A DNA stretch of 64,000 bases from Prorocentrum cordatum (lineage: Eukaryota; Sar; Dinophyceae; Prorocentrales; Prorocentraceae), in the NCBI GenBank assembly GCA_963575745.1, contig CAUYUJ010015757.1, positions 10,001-74,000 on the forward strand, in the 5' to 3' direction. The notes under the pieces are model-generated. The model had not been told where the DNA came from and searched no databases. It worked only from the letters and a program-made list of their open reading frames with translations. The translations under genes and the position numbers were made by a program. Position 1 is the stretch's first letter; each line of letters opens with the position of its first letter. Positions 1 through 11,054 of the stretch are shown here, piece after piece.

Positions 1-1850
1 GGCGGGGAGGGGGGGGGCGGGCCCGCCGGGCGCCGAAACGTCGCGCGGCCTCCAAGGCCACTCGGCGCGATTTCCCGCTGTCGCTGCGCACTGCGGGCGA
101 CGGTGCGGGCGGCTGGCGGAGAAGACATGGGCGATGGCAGTTGTGGCCGACCCCGTGGAGGGGGAACGCTCTGAAAACTTGTGCCAGAGTGGAAGCGGCG
201 ACTGCCTTGTAGGTCTTCGCGGCTGAACGCAGACTCTGTCAGTCTCTGCCTGAACTATCTGCCAAGGGAATCAGCCCATCCACTTCGCGAGTGCAGTAGG
301 AGGAGGGCCTGGGCCCAACGGGCACCGAAACTTCGAATCGCCCTCCGAAGGCCACGCGACCCCCAAACGCGCGATGTGATGTGGAACCGCCTGCAGCACT
401 TGAAAGGCCCGACCGAGAACCCGCGGAATTACCCCCGAGACCTGGGCGGGCAAAAGGCAGCAGCGCCGCGCAAACGCCTCAGGCAGGCGGCCGCAAGAGC
501 AGTGCATTGACTGCCGCCCCCCAGCGCCGCGCCTTTCAACGGTGTGTCGGGCTTCTGTGCGAGAGGACAGACGCCGCGGCCGCAGCGTCGAACATTCGGA
601 TCGCAAAGCTGCGGGGCGCGCCGACCGACGAACCGTGTCCTTGTGCGCCCGCGGGCCTCAGGCGCTCGCGCTGACCAACTTGCATGGCCCGTGGGCGCGC
701 GAGGCCGCTGTCGGGAAGCCCCTCCGCGCCTTCGTAGCGCGAGGGTTCCCAGCGAGGATCGGGATTGCAAGTCGAGTGTCCGGGCGAATGTATCCGCGAG
801 TGGGGGCCGAGGTCTGATTGCCAGATGCGATGCGGGCCCGCTCTGCAGGGGGCGCATCAGGGATCCCACGCGGGGCGACAATAACGAAATTCGCACGCAG
901 GCGTTCCATCGTGACTGGCGGCTGCGTGGACGCGCCGGGCGCGACTCAGTCACCTTCGCATCTCATGGGAAGGAAGAAGACGCCCATCCATCCCCGCGCT
1001 GCGATTGCCGCGCTCTCCGTGAAAGGGCAGCCTGGCTCCGCGATTTACTTTCGCCCCGCCAACATCTTTTGCGCCGCGCCTGGGGGGGCTGGGGCCGCCG
1101 GCGCGCCCGCCGCGAGCTGCGCGAGCTTGGGGCCGACGCCGGGGCCGCTGACCCTGACGGCCCCGGGCAGGTTCTCAGAAGACTAAGGAACTCGAGAGCC
1201 CCCCCGCAGCGCTTCGCCGAGGAGTCTGCGGCCCGGCGCCCATGGCGCTTGATCTCCATGGTGCCCCGGGCGCGGCGCGATGCGTCGTCGCCGGCGCCGT
1301 CGCGGCGGATCGCGTTGGGGCGCGGGCGAGCGCCCCCCAGTCCAGCCACCTCGCAGACCATCTTCTTGGAGAGGGCCGAGAACTTCGGATAGTCGAAGGG
1401 TCAGACCCTCGCACTCGTCAAACTCCCATGTCTTGAACGCGCGAGCCCCCTCCCCCTCTGGGGCCGGCGGCCAGCGTCGGGGTCTAATTAAATTAGCCCA
1501 GCGCGCTCGAACCCATGCGTGGGGGGCCAGCTTCTCGACGCGCCGTCCCAAGCGCTCGCTGGGCCGCAGGTCAGCGCAGTCCACGGCAGCGGCGCCCGGC
1601 CGAGCCCCGCGGCCCTGGAGCGAGCCGCCTGGCGCCCGTCGAGGCCGCCGTGGGCCTGCCCAGCATCCGACAGCTCCAGATGCCTGGGGCGCGGTGCTCC
1701 AGGGGCGCGATCGGCCTTTTGCCAGCGTCGCGGCAGTGGCCCTGGAAACGCGCGCCCCCCCCCCCCCCCAGTAACTGCTCCGTCGCCGTCGCGCCGACGT
1801 CCCGCCCGACTCGAGCGGCGCCCCGTTCTCGCAGGTCCACTTCTGAAAGT
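1..1850. other. GC-rich stretch with no recognisable gene
   Basis: Very GC-rich DNA with long open frames on both strands, as expected from composition alone. None of the translations shows a domain I recognise. There are no tandem arrays of note apart from short C runs near 1750-1770. It could hold decayed retroelement sequence continuous with the reverse transcriptase remnant to its right, but I cannot show that. Confidence 0.4.
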
Positions 1851-2439
1851 CTTTCATGTGCCTGTCGTAAGTCTAGTCACCTGGTTAACCTCCATGAAAT
1901 GCTGGCCAAACCTTCCGGCCCCCCCAACCTCCGCGCCGCGGCCAACATGGCGATGCCTTGGCCGCGTGGCGCGGCGAGGTCGGGCCAGGCCGCCCGCTGC
2001 GTTATCCGCGGGCCTCTTCGCCAGCAAAAGCCGGGCCGAGGTGGTCGGCGTGGGTCGTCGCCCGCGTCGCTGTCGGCGCCCCCGCTGCCGTCGCTCTCTT
2101 GACCGCCGACGACGTCGTGGCCGCGTGGCCCCAACGGGTCGAGGCAGCCAGCCGCTCGCTGGCCGCTGGCCGTCGTCGGACCCCGCGGGGGCGCCGCCGG
2201 CGGCGTCGCCCCTGGCCCTCGACAACAAGGCCGAGCGCTTCGCGCGCCTCGGCGCCCGCGGCAGTCCAGGGCGCCCGAGCGCGCTGAGAATCGCGACCGC
2301 CGCCGCTGACCCAGACATGCTCACCCCCGCGCAGGGTGGCTGCCCCATCAGGCAATAAATCCGGGTGCGACGACGAGGCCAGGGCGGCCGGCTTACGACG
2401 GCGACGACAGTTTACGACGGCGTTGGCTGCTCCCCTCAC

Positions 2440-3320
2440 CTCCGTTCTAGCGTGATGCCCATGTTATCGCCGATAAGGAAGTGGCGGTGAGAGAATGGAT
2501 GCGCTGCCCGACAACGGTTTCTGGCAGCGATGACGGTCGCGCGCCATTTTGGCGAGGCGATGCCGTCGGCGCGTCGCCAGCGGCCCCTGATTGTCAAGTC
2601 CCACTCCGAAAAATCACCGACGCCGCCCCTTGCGATGTCGCAGCGCTCTGGAGGTGGCTCGTCCGGTGGGAGATTCAGCCCCGGCGCCGACCTATTGGCG
2701 GCGGCCTCGCCCTCTCTCAGGGCGCGCTGGCGAGCGGGGAAAGCGCCCTCTGCAATGCGGCGTTGATCGCTGGGCGGGGGCCTGCCGCCTGTCGAACGGG
2801 AAGGCGCTAGGCGGTGGCCTGGCCATCGTGGCGCTGGCCGTGGCCGTGGCCCGGCGGGGGTGCAATGCCTGCGGTGGCCGCGTCGCCTTCGCCTCGAAGA
2901 TCAGGCTAGCGAGCCCCTCGCTCGGCGAGCCCGAGCGCGTGAACAACTGCGGGCCCCGCGCGTGCAATTGCCTCGCCGAGACCGTCGGCGGCGCGAAAAA
3001 GTCGGAGCCCCCTGGAGGCGCCCTGCGCCCGCGGGAAGCGCCGTCAACGCTCGTCTGGGACAGCGCGAGGTCGCCCCCGGGCCCGATCTCGGCAGGGGCC
3101 CGCGAAATTGGAGTGGGCAAGCGAATGTGGACAGGCTCTTGGAACATGTTGCTGGCTGCTCTGCTGTCCAAAATCATGCGCAATCGTCCGTCGTTCTTGG
3201 CGGCGAAAGAGATGCCGGCCCGCGCCCGCTCTTCTCCGGCCAGGCCGCGACGATGTCGGCGCGTAACATCTGGGCAGTGAAGACGACGTGCTTCGCCTGA
3301 TCCTCTGTCAAGCACGGGTC
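2440..3320 (-). pseudogene. Decayed retroelement reverse transcriptase, possibly with an RNase H remnant
   Basis: Minus-strand reading from about 3311 down gives LTEDQAKHVVFTAQMLRADI. After a frame change it gives GISFAAKNDGRLRMILDSR, followed by residues ending LPTP and then LALSQTSVDGA. The order matches the fingers/palm start of reverse transcriptases: an F-K-x-DGRLR-ILD-R block, an LPTP stretch, then a strand ending D-x-A. In that family the enzyme copies element RNA into DNA. A further minus-strand piece near 2449-2490 reads HFLIGDNMG, resembling the D-N-x-A strand of retroelement RNase H domains; this part is weak. Frame changes and stops between the blocks show that it is not intact. 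No YxDD box is confidently visible. The element class (LINE, DIRS-like or other) cannot be decided. Confidence 0.5.
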
Positions 3321-5047
3321 GTTGCAAGAATGGATGGCGGTAGCTGCCGAGGGTGCGTCAGAGCTGGCAACCGCGGGCATGCGTGAGCTACCCTCAGCTC
3401 TCGCCCGCGCCTAGGCGCAATGGCTCGCCCTGCATGGCGCCGTCGATCCAGCCGCCCGCGCTGTGAAGCTGGTGCTTGTATATAGCGGTGCTCCGCCAAC
3501 CGGGCTCGGCGGGGCAGCGGTTCCACCGCGGCGAGCTCAGTGGCGTTGTCTTTGTCGCATGTCAAAGCGTATTCAACTGCCTTCATGGTGGTGCCGTGAT
3601 CCGGGACACCTGGGTCTGGGCCCGCGCCGACGTCAAAAAAACTGCGGCGAGCTCGTGGGCGGCCGTTAGGTCGCGCAACTAAATTGAAACCCCATTTTTA
3701 TTTGCGCGGGCCGCCCGTCAAGGGCCGCGAACCCCAGGGTGACCCCGCGGCGAGGTCCACCGCGACCTATCTTGAAACATTTGCCAGGCTGGCCCCCCCT
3801 GATCTCCGGGGCGCTGGCGCCCCGCTCGACCTCCTCTCCGTCGTGGGCAGGGCAGGGCTTCAGGGTGGCCGTGGGCGCGTTGATGTCTATGCCAGTGTCC
3901 AAGACGAGTGGGGGAAATAACCCGCGCTGAACAAGATGCCGACGTCCCCGCTGATGGCCCAGGCGTCGCCGGTCGGAAGGTTTAACCAAAAAGGCCTTTA
4001 AACGTCAGCGCCGCGACGTCTTCTGGCGGCATGGCGGGCCCCCCCGCCCCAGCGGCCACCCCCGACCTGCGGGGGCGGCGCCGGGCGCTGCAGCCGGTCT
4101 CGCAGCTGGCCCCGCAGCGCCTGAGGGGCGGCGCCTGGTGCAGGTCCCAAATCAAACGGAGGAATGCGCATCCCCGTAGCCTGAGCCCGACATGCTGCCC
4201 AAGCTTGCTCGCATTTTGCCGGCGCCACATGCTGTCCAAATTCGAGTGCCTGCCACCAGTGGGGCCGAGGCTTTCTGCGTGGATCCGCACTCGGCTCGCC
4301 TGTGAGGTTGTGCGGGGCGATGCCAATCAGCGGGGGGCAACTAGGCTCCTTGGGACACACGCTCCGAGCAACCGTCGTGGCCCGCGTTATCTCAGCGCCC
4401 GGCGCATCGGGCGGCCCCCCTGCGCGTCGAGCACGGCGGCGTCGACGACCTCGAGGGGCAACCGCTTGTGCCGCGTTCTCCTGCTGGTCGAATGCCTCGC
4501 GGGCAATGGCGGCATGGCGCTTCTTGCGCCAGGGTGCCTGGCCGACGCCCACGGACGCCCGGCTCGGAGGTGAGCGCCCCGAAGGTGCTCGGTGAGCTCA
4601 ACGCGAGCTTGTCACGGCGCAGGAAGAGCACGGTGGACCCGAGCGGCCCAATCGCGGGCCAGAAGAGCCTGGCCCCTCCCACGAGGCTGTCATCGTGGAA
4701 ACCATGCGCCTCGCGCGTCGGGCGTCGCTGCCCCAAGAAGACCTGATCGCGCTTGCGGCGCCGACCTAGGAGGGGAAAGCGCGCTGAGAACTGGTGCGTG
4801 GCCTCGGGCGGCCGCTCGGGAAAACCCGGGCGCCCCCCTGGGCGCCTCCGGGCGGGTCGCGGCTTCTGGGGCGCGCCCTAATGCCAGGAGACCCCAGGGA
4901 GCCGCCAGAAAGTTCCGCAAGCCTATCCAAGATCGGGTGTTGCCGAGCGCCTCATGCCCAAATGTCTTCAAGATTTCGGGGGGGGGGGGGGGGGCGACTG
5001 CTCTGTGGCACCTCGCGGGGGCCTCCCATGTCATCTTGCTTGCTCTT
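3321..5047. other. GC-rich stretch, possible retroelement flank, no supported gene
   Basis: Overlapping open frames lie on both strands. Minus-strand frames around 4000-4730 look somewhat protein-like but carry no domain I can name. As they lie upstream of the minus-strand reverse transcriptase remnant they could be the 5-prime part of the same decayed element. A 17-base G run occupies 4978-4994. Confidence 0.3.
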
Positions 5048-5160
5048 GCAACTGAGCGCTGACCAGCGCTAGACGACGCAACACGACGTTGACCGATGCA
5101 AATCGACGCCAAATCTGTGTATGTCATCGGCTGCCAGACGCTAGCGCACGCGAGTGCACT
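5000..5160 (+). repeat. Dispersed repeat F, copy 1 (CATCTTGC...GACGCTA repeats)
   Basis: The block carries CATCTTGC, GCTCTTGC and then degenerate 12-13 base motifs around TCGACGC. The same order recurs at 11055-11195, so this is a dispersed repeat with a small internal tandem array. Confidence 0.45.
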
Positions 5161-5447
5161 CTAGAGCTGGAATTTCGATGGCATACGATTTTCCCATGAG
5201 ATCATACCGAACAGATGGCATCCAGAGCAGGCCCCACGAAGCCCAGAGGGCCCCAAAGGTCTCCAAACTGGCGTAAATGTCGGGGACACCTCCCAGATCT
5301 CCGACGACTCGGTAGTTTCCAGCAAACAGGGTACCAACAAATCAGCAATTTTGTGATTTTACCTGAGCGGAACTTCCAGTCAAGCCTTTCAGCTAGCCGA
5401 GCCACCCCACGCATTAACTTTTTTTTATCTGGCCGAAGAATCGAACA

Positions 5448-6313
5448 TCACTTGTGCTTGCTTCCTTTTCTCCCTCGCTCCCCTTTCCCAGCAACTGCGG
5501 CTTGCGCGCGACCCTGGAACCTTGCCCGGATCGATGTCAAGAGGGCGGAGTTGTGCTCGACGCCGGCCCCGCTAGCCGAGGCAGCGTGGATTGGGACAAA
5601 TCCTGCTCGAGCGTCAGCGCAAGCAGGAGACGCAACTGGCGAGCCTGCGTCATTGTGCAAGTTAGCTGGAGGAAAGTCCGCTCTCCAGGTCCCAGACACG
5701 CGTGTCCGAGAAGCTGAAGCAGAAATTCTCGCTGGCATCGCAGTCGTTGGTGCCGAGAGACTTCCAGCCATCGCGCGAGTTGTGAGCTCGTGCGCGATGG
5801 CCTGGCCAAGGCGGGAAGGTTTAGGGTCAGACTCATACCGCGTCGAGACGCAACCACGGTCGAACACCTGAGCGTGCGCAGCGTGGCCGCATGCCCCCAC
5901 CAAACTGTCATCGATCCCGACAGTTGGAGACAAGACTAAGAATTCAATGCTTTGCTGGAAATCGTCGATCGATTGCGGCATCAGCAGAGGCAACGCGGCA
6001 ACAAAGTCGTACATGTTTATAATAATCCCTGCGTCAGAAGTGCTGGAAGACTGGATGGTCGGTTCCGCGGGGTTTCTGCCGCGGCCGAAATTCAGTGCCA
6101 AGGCTCTGCATTTTCTGCGATCGAATTCCAAACCAATTTGTCGACCGTGTTGGTGAACCGGAGCTGGAAGATGGTCTCGGGACGTTGGATGGCGGGCACG
6201 CCTGCGCCGAAGAAGCCTGCTACCACGAGGTGGTTTCGGTCGGTGTGGAAAAACGGCGCGGCTGTGCTGGTGGCGATATCTGGGTTAGGGAAATCGAAAG
6301 CTTTCACGCGCAC
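5448..6313 (-). other. Possible broken protein-coding region, unknown product
   Basis: Base composition drops towards neutral here. Two minus-strand frames, 6313-6092 and 6131-5448, contain protein-like text such as DAGIIINMYDFVAALPLL and RPETIFQLRFTNTVDKLVWN. They overlap in different frames, so a frame break or intron would be needed to join them. I recognise no family. Plus-strand frames across the same segment are of similar length, so the strand call is weak. Confidence 0.2.
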
Positions 6314-6315
6314 GT

Positions 6316-6937
6316 CGACGGCTCCAGCTCGAGACTTTCTCGCAATTCACTCGCAGACGAGGCTCCCGATCGAGACATCTTCACGATTTGTCCCCTTGGG
6401 GTGCTCAGGTGCTGTGTGCCTTCGTCAATTTGCAAATGGCCGCCTCAGACTGCTGAGGTGCAGTGCGGGGCCCGTAGGGCGGGGGCACCCGCTCGAGACT
6501 TCCTCGCTGCTCACTCACAAGCGAGGCCCCCGTTGGAAGCATCCTCACGACACGCCCCGTGACATGAAGCGGGTGAGCCATAGGGAGAGGGCTCCCGTTC
6601 GAGACGTCCTCACGATTCGCCTCCGAAGAGCGCTCAAGTACTATGCCTGGTGCAATTTGCCAGTCTGCCGATGACCGCCTGGGACAACTGACGTGAAGCG
6701 GGGCGCCCACAGGGAGGGGCCCTCAGCTCGAGACTTACTAGCTTTTCACTCACAGGTGAAGCCCCCGCTCGAGACGTCTTCACGATTTGCCCCCTTGGGG
6801 TTCTCAAGTGCTATGCCTGCGACAATTTGCCGCTGACCGCCTGGGATTACTAACGTGAAGTGCGGGGCCCATAGGGCTCCCGCTCGAGACTTCCTCGCGA
6901 TTCGCTCACAGACGAGGCTCCCACTTGAGACTTCCTC
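6316..6937 (+). repeat. Degenerate tandem array, about 160-bp unit
   Basis: Recurring landmarks are GCTCGAGAC followed by TTCCTCGC, CACTCACAGACGAGGC, CACGATTTGCCCCCTTGGGG, CTCAAGTGCTATGCC and GGGGCCCATAGGG. About four diverged units are visible, some internally deleted. The array runs directly into the GAT microsatellite. Confidence 0.6.
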
Positions 6938-6985
<48 letters not shown>

Positions 6986-7012
6986 AATGGTGATGATGAT
7001 GATGGTGGTGGC
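6938..7012 (+). repeat. (GAT)n microsatellite
   Basis: Runs of GAT with a few GGT interruptions towards the right end. Any long poly-Met, poly-Asp or poly-Ile reading is a microsatellite artefact. Confidence 0.95.
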
Positions 7013-7369
7013 GGTGTTGGGTGGTGATCCTGCTGCTGCTGATGATGGTGGTGGTAGTGAGGTTGCGTGCCCCCCAGCTCCTCGCCCTCTTCCTCTCCTC
7101 CTCACCTCCTCCATCATTCCCTCCTCCTCCGTGCCGTCCTCCTTCCTCTCACTCTTTCCAAATCTGACGGCTTCCCCTCTCATGTTCCACTGCACGCTGC
7201 TAGAATCCCCCGAACCGGGAAACTCGCTCAGTGATTGTGTTAGGATGGCCTGGTGGGGATACGAGAAGCGTCCCGAACAGCCTTTTGCGGGCCATGGGGC
7301 CCGAAACAGGCCTCTTCGAGTCTCTGGAGGTCGTGCCGGGGGTACGCTTGCAACAGGCGGGCCAGTGAA
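7013..7369. other. No gene seen
   Basis: CTCC-rich then mixed sequence between the GAT array and a family B element. Nothing supportable as a gene. Confidence 0.35.
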
Positions 7370-7535
7370 GTGAGGGGCAACGATAGGGTGGGAAACATCG
7401 ACACCGACTCGGAGATACATCGCCGACGGATCGGCGACACGCCCCTGTGCGGGAAAGGGCCATCGGGCTCCCATCGGCGATACATGGGCGGTAAAGGGGT
7501 TCAATGCGTTCCCGCCTGAGCCCATTCCCGTCCCA
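7370..7535 (+). mobile_element. Family B inverted-repeat element, copy 1
   Basis: Carries the family B landmarks: GAGGGGCAACG, ACATCGACACCGA, ACATCGCCGACGGATCGGCGA, GGGCCATCGGG and a right side with ATCGGCGATACATGGGCG. The two sides are imperfect inverted copies. Other copies start near 8447, 34175, 36866, 48033, 52370 and 63745. No transposase is present, so it is MITE-like. Confidence 0.55.
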
Positions 7536-7920
7536 TGTGGTTTTCGAATCATAGCTCGGCTATCTGGCGGCCGGGACGATCCAGGCAGCTCCAGAACGCC
7601 CTCGGCGAGGCGCAGCTGCTGGAACGAATCCCGAGGCAGGAAAGTTTACGAAAACGTCCGAAAACCTCAATCCTCGGAAAAAAAACAGAAAGCTGCCGAA
7701 AACCTCTAACCTCGGAAGGCCGATCCCTCCTAAAGCGTTGCCTCTAACGATCGCTCAGAAAATCCAGGCTTCCCACATTGGGTCTGAATAGAAGGCGTCG
7801 CAGGATTGACCAGCACCGACGATGCATCGACGGTGTGGCTCGATGTGGAGCCAGAGTTTCTCCACGCCTGTGGCACCAATGCATCGGCGATGCGGCGCGA
7901 TCCTCCGACCCCATCTACTC

Positions 7921-8078
7921 TTAGGTCGGGCATTTCCCTCTACAGGCCGATCTTCGATGAAACAACAAATATTAAAAACTATTCAAACATTGTTGAACAT
8001 ATGGAAAAATCGTCCCCAGACCATTTTTGACCCATTCTTGAATTTTCGCCCTGTAGAGGGACACGCCCGACTTAAATC
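7921..8078 (+). mobile_element. Family C inverted-repeat element, copy 1
   Basis: The left end reads TTAGGTCGGGCATTTCCCTC and the right end is the inverse, GAGGGACACGCCCGACTTAA. The AT-rich middle carries TCGTCCCCAGACCATTTT, shared with copies at 40797 and 48196. It is a short non-autonomous element of about 158 bp. Confidence 0.65.
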
Positions 8079-8283
8079 TACTCCCCAGACCTTTCCCAGG
8101 GTGCGTTCTGACCAGAATTTCGTGGCGAATCCAGCGGTGGCGACCAGGGCCTCCCAGGCGGCCCAAGCACGAGAAAACGAGACAAGGCCAGCGGTATCAC
8201 TCGGCGCGTAGAAACTGTGGATCCACATCGAGCCGCACCGTCGATGCATCGTCGGTGCGGAGTGATCCTGCGACCCCATCTAT

Positions 8284-8434
8284 TCGCGGCGCACAAGGGG
8301 GTCGGGGGTGGGGGGAAGGCTTCTTAGAAACAAGCTCCTTCTTGGACAGCGCCGCCTCTACATCCACAGAAGCAGGGGTGCGACTGAGAAACCCTCCCCC
8401 CTCCCCCTGCCTCCTTCTGCGCGTGGCTGGCATT
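8284..8434 (+). mobile_element. Family D foldback element, copy 1
   Basis: The left arm has GGGGGAAGGCTTCTTAG and the right arm has the inverse pattern ending CCTTCTGCGCGTGGC. Copies at 16490 and 35577 share both arms and a CTCTACA-like loop. Confidence 0.5.
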
Positions 8435-8446
8435 TGTGCGGACCCC

Positions 8447-8655
8447 ATCTGTGAGGGGCAGCGATAGGAGGGGACTGGCATAGGGGGGACACATCGATGT
8501 GGAATCGAGGATACATCGCCCATGGATCGGCGATAGCCCCCCGATGCCGAGTCCGCCCGTTCTTGGGCGGGGTGGGGCTATGGAGCCCCTATCGGCGATC
8601 AATGGGCGATGGGGTATCGATGCGCCCCCCCTATGCCTGTCCCCCCCATCCGTTG
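8447..8655 (+). mobile_element. Family B inverted-repeat element, copy 2
   Basis: GACTGGCATAGGGGGGACAC with CATCGATG on the left is mirrored by CATCGATG-like sequence and CCCCCCCTATGCCTGTCC on the right. ATCGCCCATGGATCGGCGAT pairs with ATCGGCGATCAATGGGCGAT. It is one of the best preserved family B copies. Confidence 0.65.
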
Positions 8656-8677
8656 TTAGAAAAAGAAAAAAAAAGGC

Positions 8678-8839
8678 ATCAACACAAACTTTTGGCGCTC
8701 CGCGCGGATTTCTTGGATCTGCGCTGGACCCCCCTCCCTGGCGCGCGGAGCGCGCCAAGGGCGGCGTTGGAGGCGCCGCTGGGGGGGCCCAGCGCAGATC
8801 CATGAAATCCTCGCGGAGCGCAAAAAGTTTATGTTGATA
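8678..8839 (+). mobile_element. Family A foldback element, copy 1
   Basis: The arms of about 50 bp are inverted copies with few mismatches. The left begins ATCAACACAAACTTTTGG and continues GCGGATTTCTTGGATCTG; the right end is the reverse of ATCAACATAAACTTTTTG and GAGGATTTCATGGATCTG. The GC-rich middle contains a GCGCGC palindrome. Total length is about 162 bp with no coding capacity. Confidence 0.8.
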
Positions 8840-8888
8840 GCGTTTTCTCCTCTTCGAAATCAGTTGCCCCTGAATCTGGGAGGCCTCC

Positions 8889-9035
8889 AGAGGAGGAGGA
8901 GGAGGAGGAGCAGGAGAAGGAGGAGGAGGGGGAGGAGGACGAGGAGGCGGAGGAGGAGGAGAAAGAGGTTGAGGGCGAGGGGGAGGAGGAGGAGGAGGAG
9001 GAGGCGGAGGAGGAGGGAGGGAGGAGGAGGAAGCA
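8889..9035 (+). repeat. (GGA)n microsatellite, imperfect
   Basis: GGA/GAG triplets with occasional GCG and AAG units. Confidence 0.95.
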
Positions 9036-9043
9036 ACAACAAC

Positions 9044-9098
9044 AACTGTGTGTGTGTGTGTGCATCTGTGTGTGTGTGTGCATCTGTGTCTGTGTTCT
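9044..9098 (+). repeat. (GT)n dinucleotide repeat
   Basis: GT runs interrupted by CATCT steps, immediately after the GGA array. Confidence 0.9.
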
Positions 9099-9286
9099 TG
9101 AAAGCCTCCAAGACGGAGGCGCTGGGCGCGCCGGCGCGCCTGCATGCCCTGTGCGGCGCCTCCCGCTGCACGCTCGCCCGCGCCCTGCGAGCCTGGCGGC
9201 CAGGGGGGCGCGGGCCCCAGCGCGCGGCGGGGGTGCCGCGCGCGGGCTGCCGCTGCGATGCGTCGGGCACGCTACGGGGGGGAGGT

Positions 9287-9420
9287 CCTTGTCCTCCTCC
9301 TCCTCCTCGTCCTCCTCCTCCTCCTTCTCCTCCTCCGCCTCCTCCACCTCCTCCTCCTCGCCCTCCTCCTCCTCCTCCTCCTCGCCCTCGCCCTCCTCCT
9401 CCTCGCCCTCCTCACTCACT
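9287..9420 (+). repeat. (TCC)n microsatellite, imperfect
   Basis: TCC/CTC triplets with TCG and CGC variants. It faces the GGA array at 8889, so the two could pair as a large inverted repeat. Confidence 0.9.
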
Positions 9421-9659
9421 CATTCATGGCGGTCGATCGTCGTCGTGCAGCCTCCTGTCCTGCCCCTCCACCTCGGCTGCGGGCCCGAGGTGGAGGGGGG
9501 GTTCATTGGGGAAAAGGTAAGAAACGAAGCAATGTAGAGAGCATCATGTCACTAACAATGAGGTGGGGGAAGTGGGAGGCGCCTCATGTAAAAACGGCAC
9601 AGACGGAGGGCCAAACCACGCCAAGGGCGAGAAGGCAAGCCCCCATGGGCAGAAGCGGA

Positions 9660-9795
9660 AGAGCAAGGCAGAGAGAGGGAAGGGGAAAAGGAGAGAGAAG
9701 GAGAGGGAAGGGGGTTCGCGTCTAGGCCCTCGGGATGGTTTGGTCGCCGTGACCTCGTCCTCCTCCTCCTCCTCCTCCTTTTCCTCCTCCCAGGA
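9660..9795 (+). repeat. GA-rich tract and short (TCC)n
   Basis: Purine-rich GAGAGGGAAGG text followed from 9757 by TCC triplets. Confidence 0.7.
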
Positions 9796-9822
9796 AGGGG
9801 ATGGATGAGGAGAAGGGGGGGA

Positions 9823-10057
9823 TTGAGCAGGGACCGACCGTCCTGGCATTCCAATAGGCCTACCACGAAATTTGCTTGGAACCCAAGATGTTCCAATAAG
9901 AAAGCATGCTGTTCTTAGAGCATCAACCCGATGTGCTACAACAAGCCGGTCTTAGTCAAAAAGCTTCCCAAACCATTCCGTGCAGAACACCGGAACATCT
10001 TAGAACATCCTCTGGTGGGCCTTTCAGGCAAGCCGGAACGCTTCGCCACTGCTCGAG
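9823..10057 (+). mobile_element. Family E terminal-inverted-repeat element, copy 1
   Basis: The left end TTGAGCAGGGACCGACCG is followed by TCCTGGCATTCC. The right end, GGAACGCTTCGCCACTGCTC, inverts to GAGCAGTGGCGAAGCGTTCC. The interior carries GTTCTTAGAGC and CCGATGTGCTACAACAAG, shared with copies at 18618, 33541 and 36441. Confidence 0.7.
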
Positions 10058-10136
10058 GGGGGGATGAGGAGCAAGGAGAGGAGGGGAGCATGTTTTGAAA
10101 TATCCTGCGAATCTTGCATGCGGCCCTGGGCTCCCG

Positions 10137-10190
10137 CTCCTCCTCTTCCTCCTCCTCCTCCTGCTCCTCCGCCTCCTTCTCCTCCATCTC
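10137..10190 (+). repeat. Short (TCC)n tract
   Basis: TCC/CTC triplets inside otherwise mixed sequence. Confidence 0.85.
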
Positions 10191-10199
10191 GGGTGCTGC

Positions 10200-10345
10200 T
10201 GGACGTGCCCCTGGCCCAAGGCGCCCACAGGATCTCCAAGGAGGCCCTAGCGGTCCCCAGAGCACCCCTCACGAGGCCCATTGGGCCCCGGGGGCTCCAC
10301 AGTGGAGTGAAAAGCTGGGGGCACCTGGGGCCAAGGGCACCTTCA
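10200..10345 (+). mobile_element. Foldback repeat with GTGCCC(C/T)TGGCC ends
   Basis: GTGCCCCTGGCCCAAGGCGC at the left is mirrored by GCACCTGGGGCCAAGGGCAC at the right. The right half (TGGAGTGAAAAGCTGGGGGC) recurs inverted at about 39885-39930, and the tip recurs near 37825. It is a dispersed foldback sequence. Confidence 0.5.
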
Positions 10346-10653
10346 TAGAGCAATCCCCGACCATCCTTCTTCCTTTTACGCAAGTCCGCCGGCCCACGCG
10401 GCTTGCGCCCTACATCAGCACTTCGTGCACAACGTCGTTGGGCGCCACTGAGCAGTACAAGGCCAAGGAGTGGCAACCCCCCAAGATGGAGACTCCGAGC
10501 TGGCAGCCTTGTGCTTGTGAAGGGGGTGGCCCGTGGGGGGAAGCCCAGGACCCCCTCGTCGTGAAGAATAGCGACAAAGAAGTTTCCCAAGAGGCCCCCA
10601 AGCAGAACCCAGTAAGCTCCAAAGAGAGCCCAAAGAAGGATTCCAGAGCGTCA

Positions 10654-10892
<239 letters not shown>

Positions 10893-11054
10893 CTTCAGGG
10901 TCGGCGGCGCCGGCCGTGAGGCCTTCCCAGTAGCGACGGAGGGTGTTCTTGTGGAGGGGGGGCCGCTTTCGGCCTCCGAGGCCCCCAAGGCAGTCAAAGA
11001 ACTGCCCGGCAGGAACAGCCAGTTCCCAGGGACTGGTCGAGACTTCGGTGGCAA

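Noticed and set aside
2000-2100. Possible YxDD box of reverse transcriptase read as THADHL on the minus strand
   Set aside because: It lies too far from the upstream blocks and the match is too short to support.
544-2358. Overlapping frames of 200-280 residues on both strands
   Set aside because: GC-rich DNA gives long frames by chance; no domain or periodic coding signal is visible by eye.
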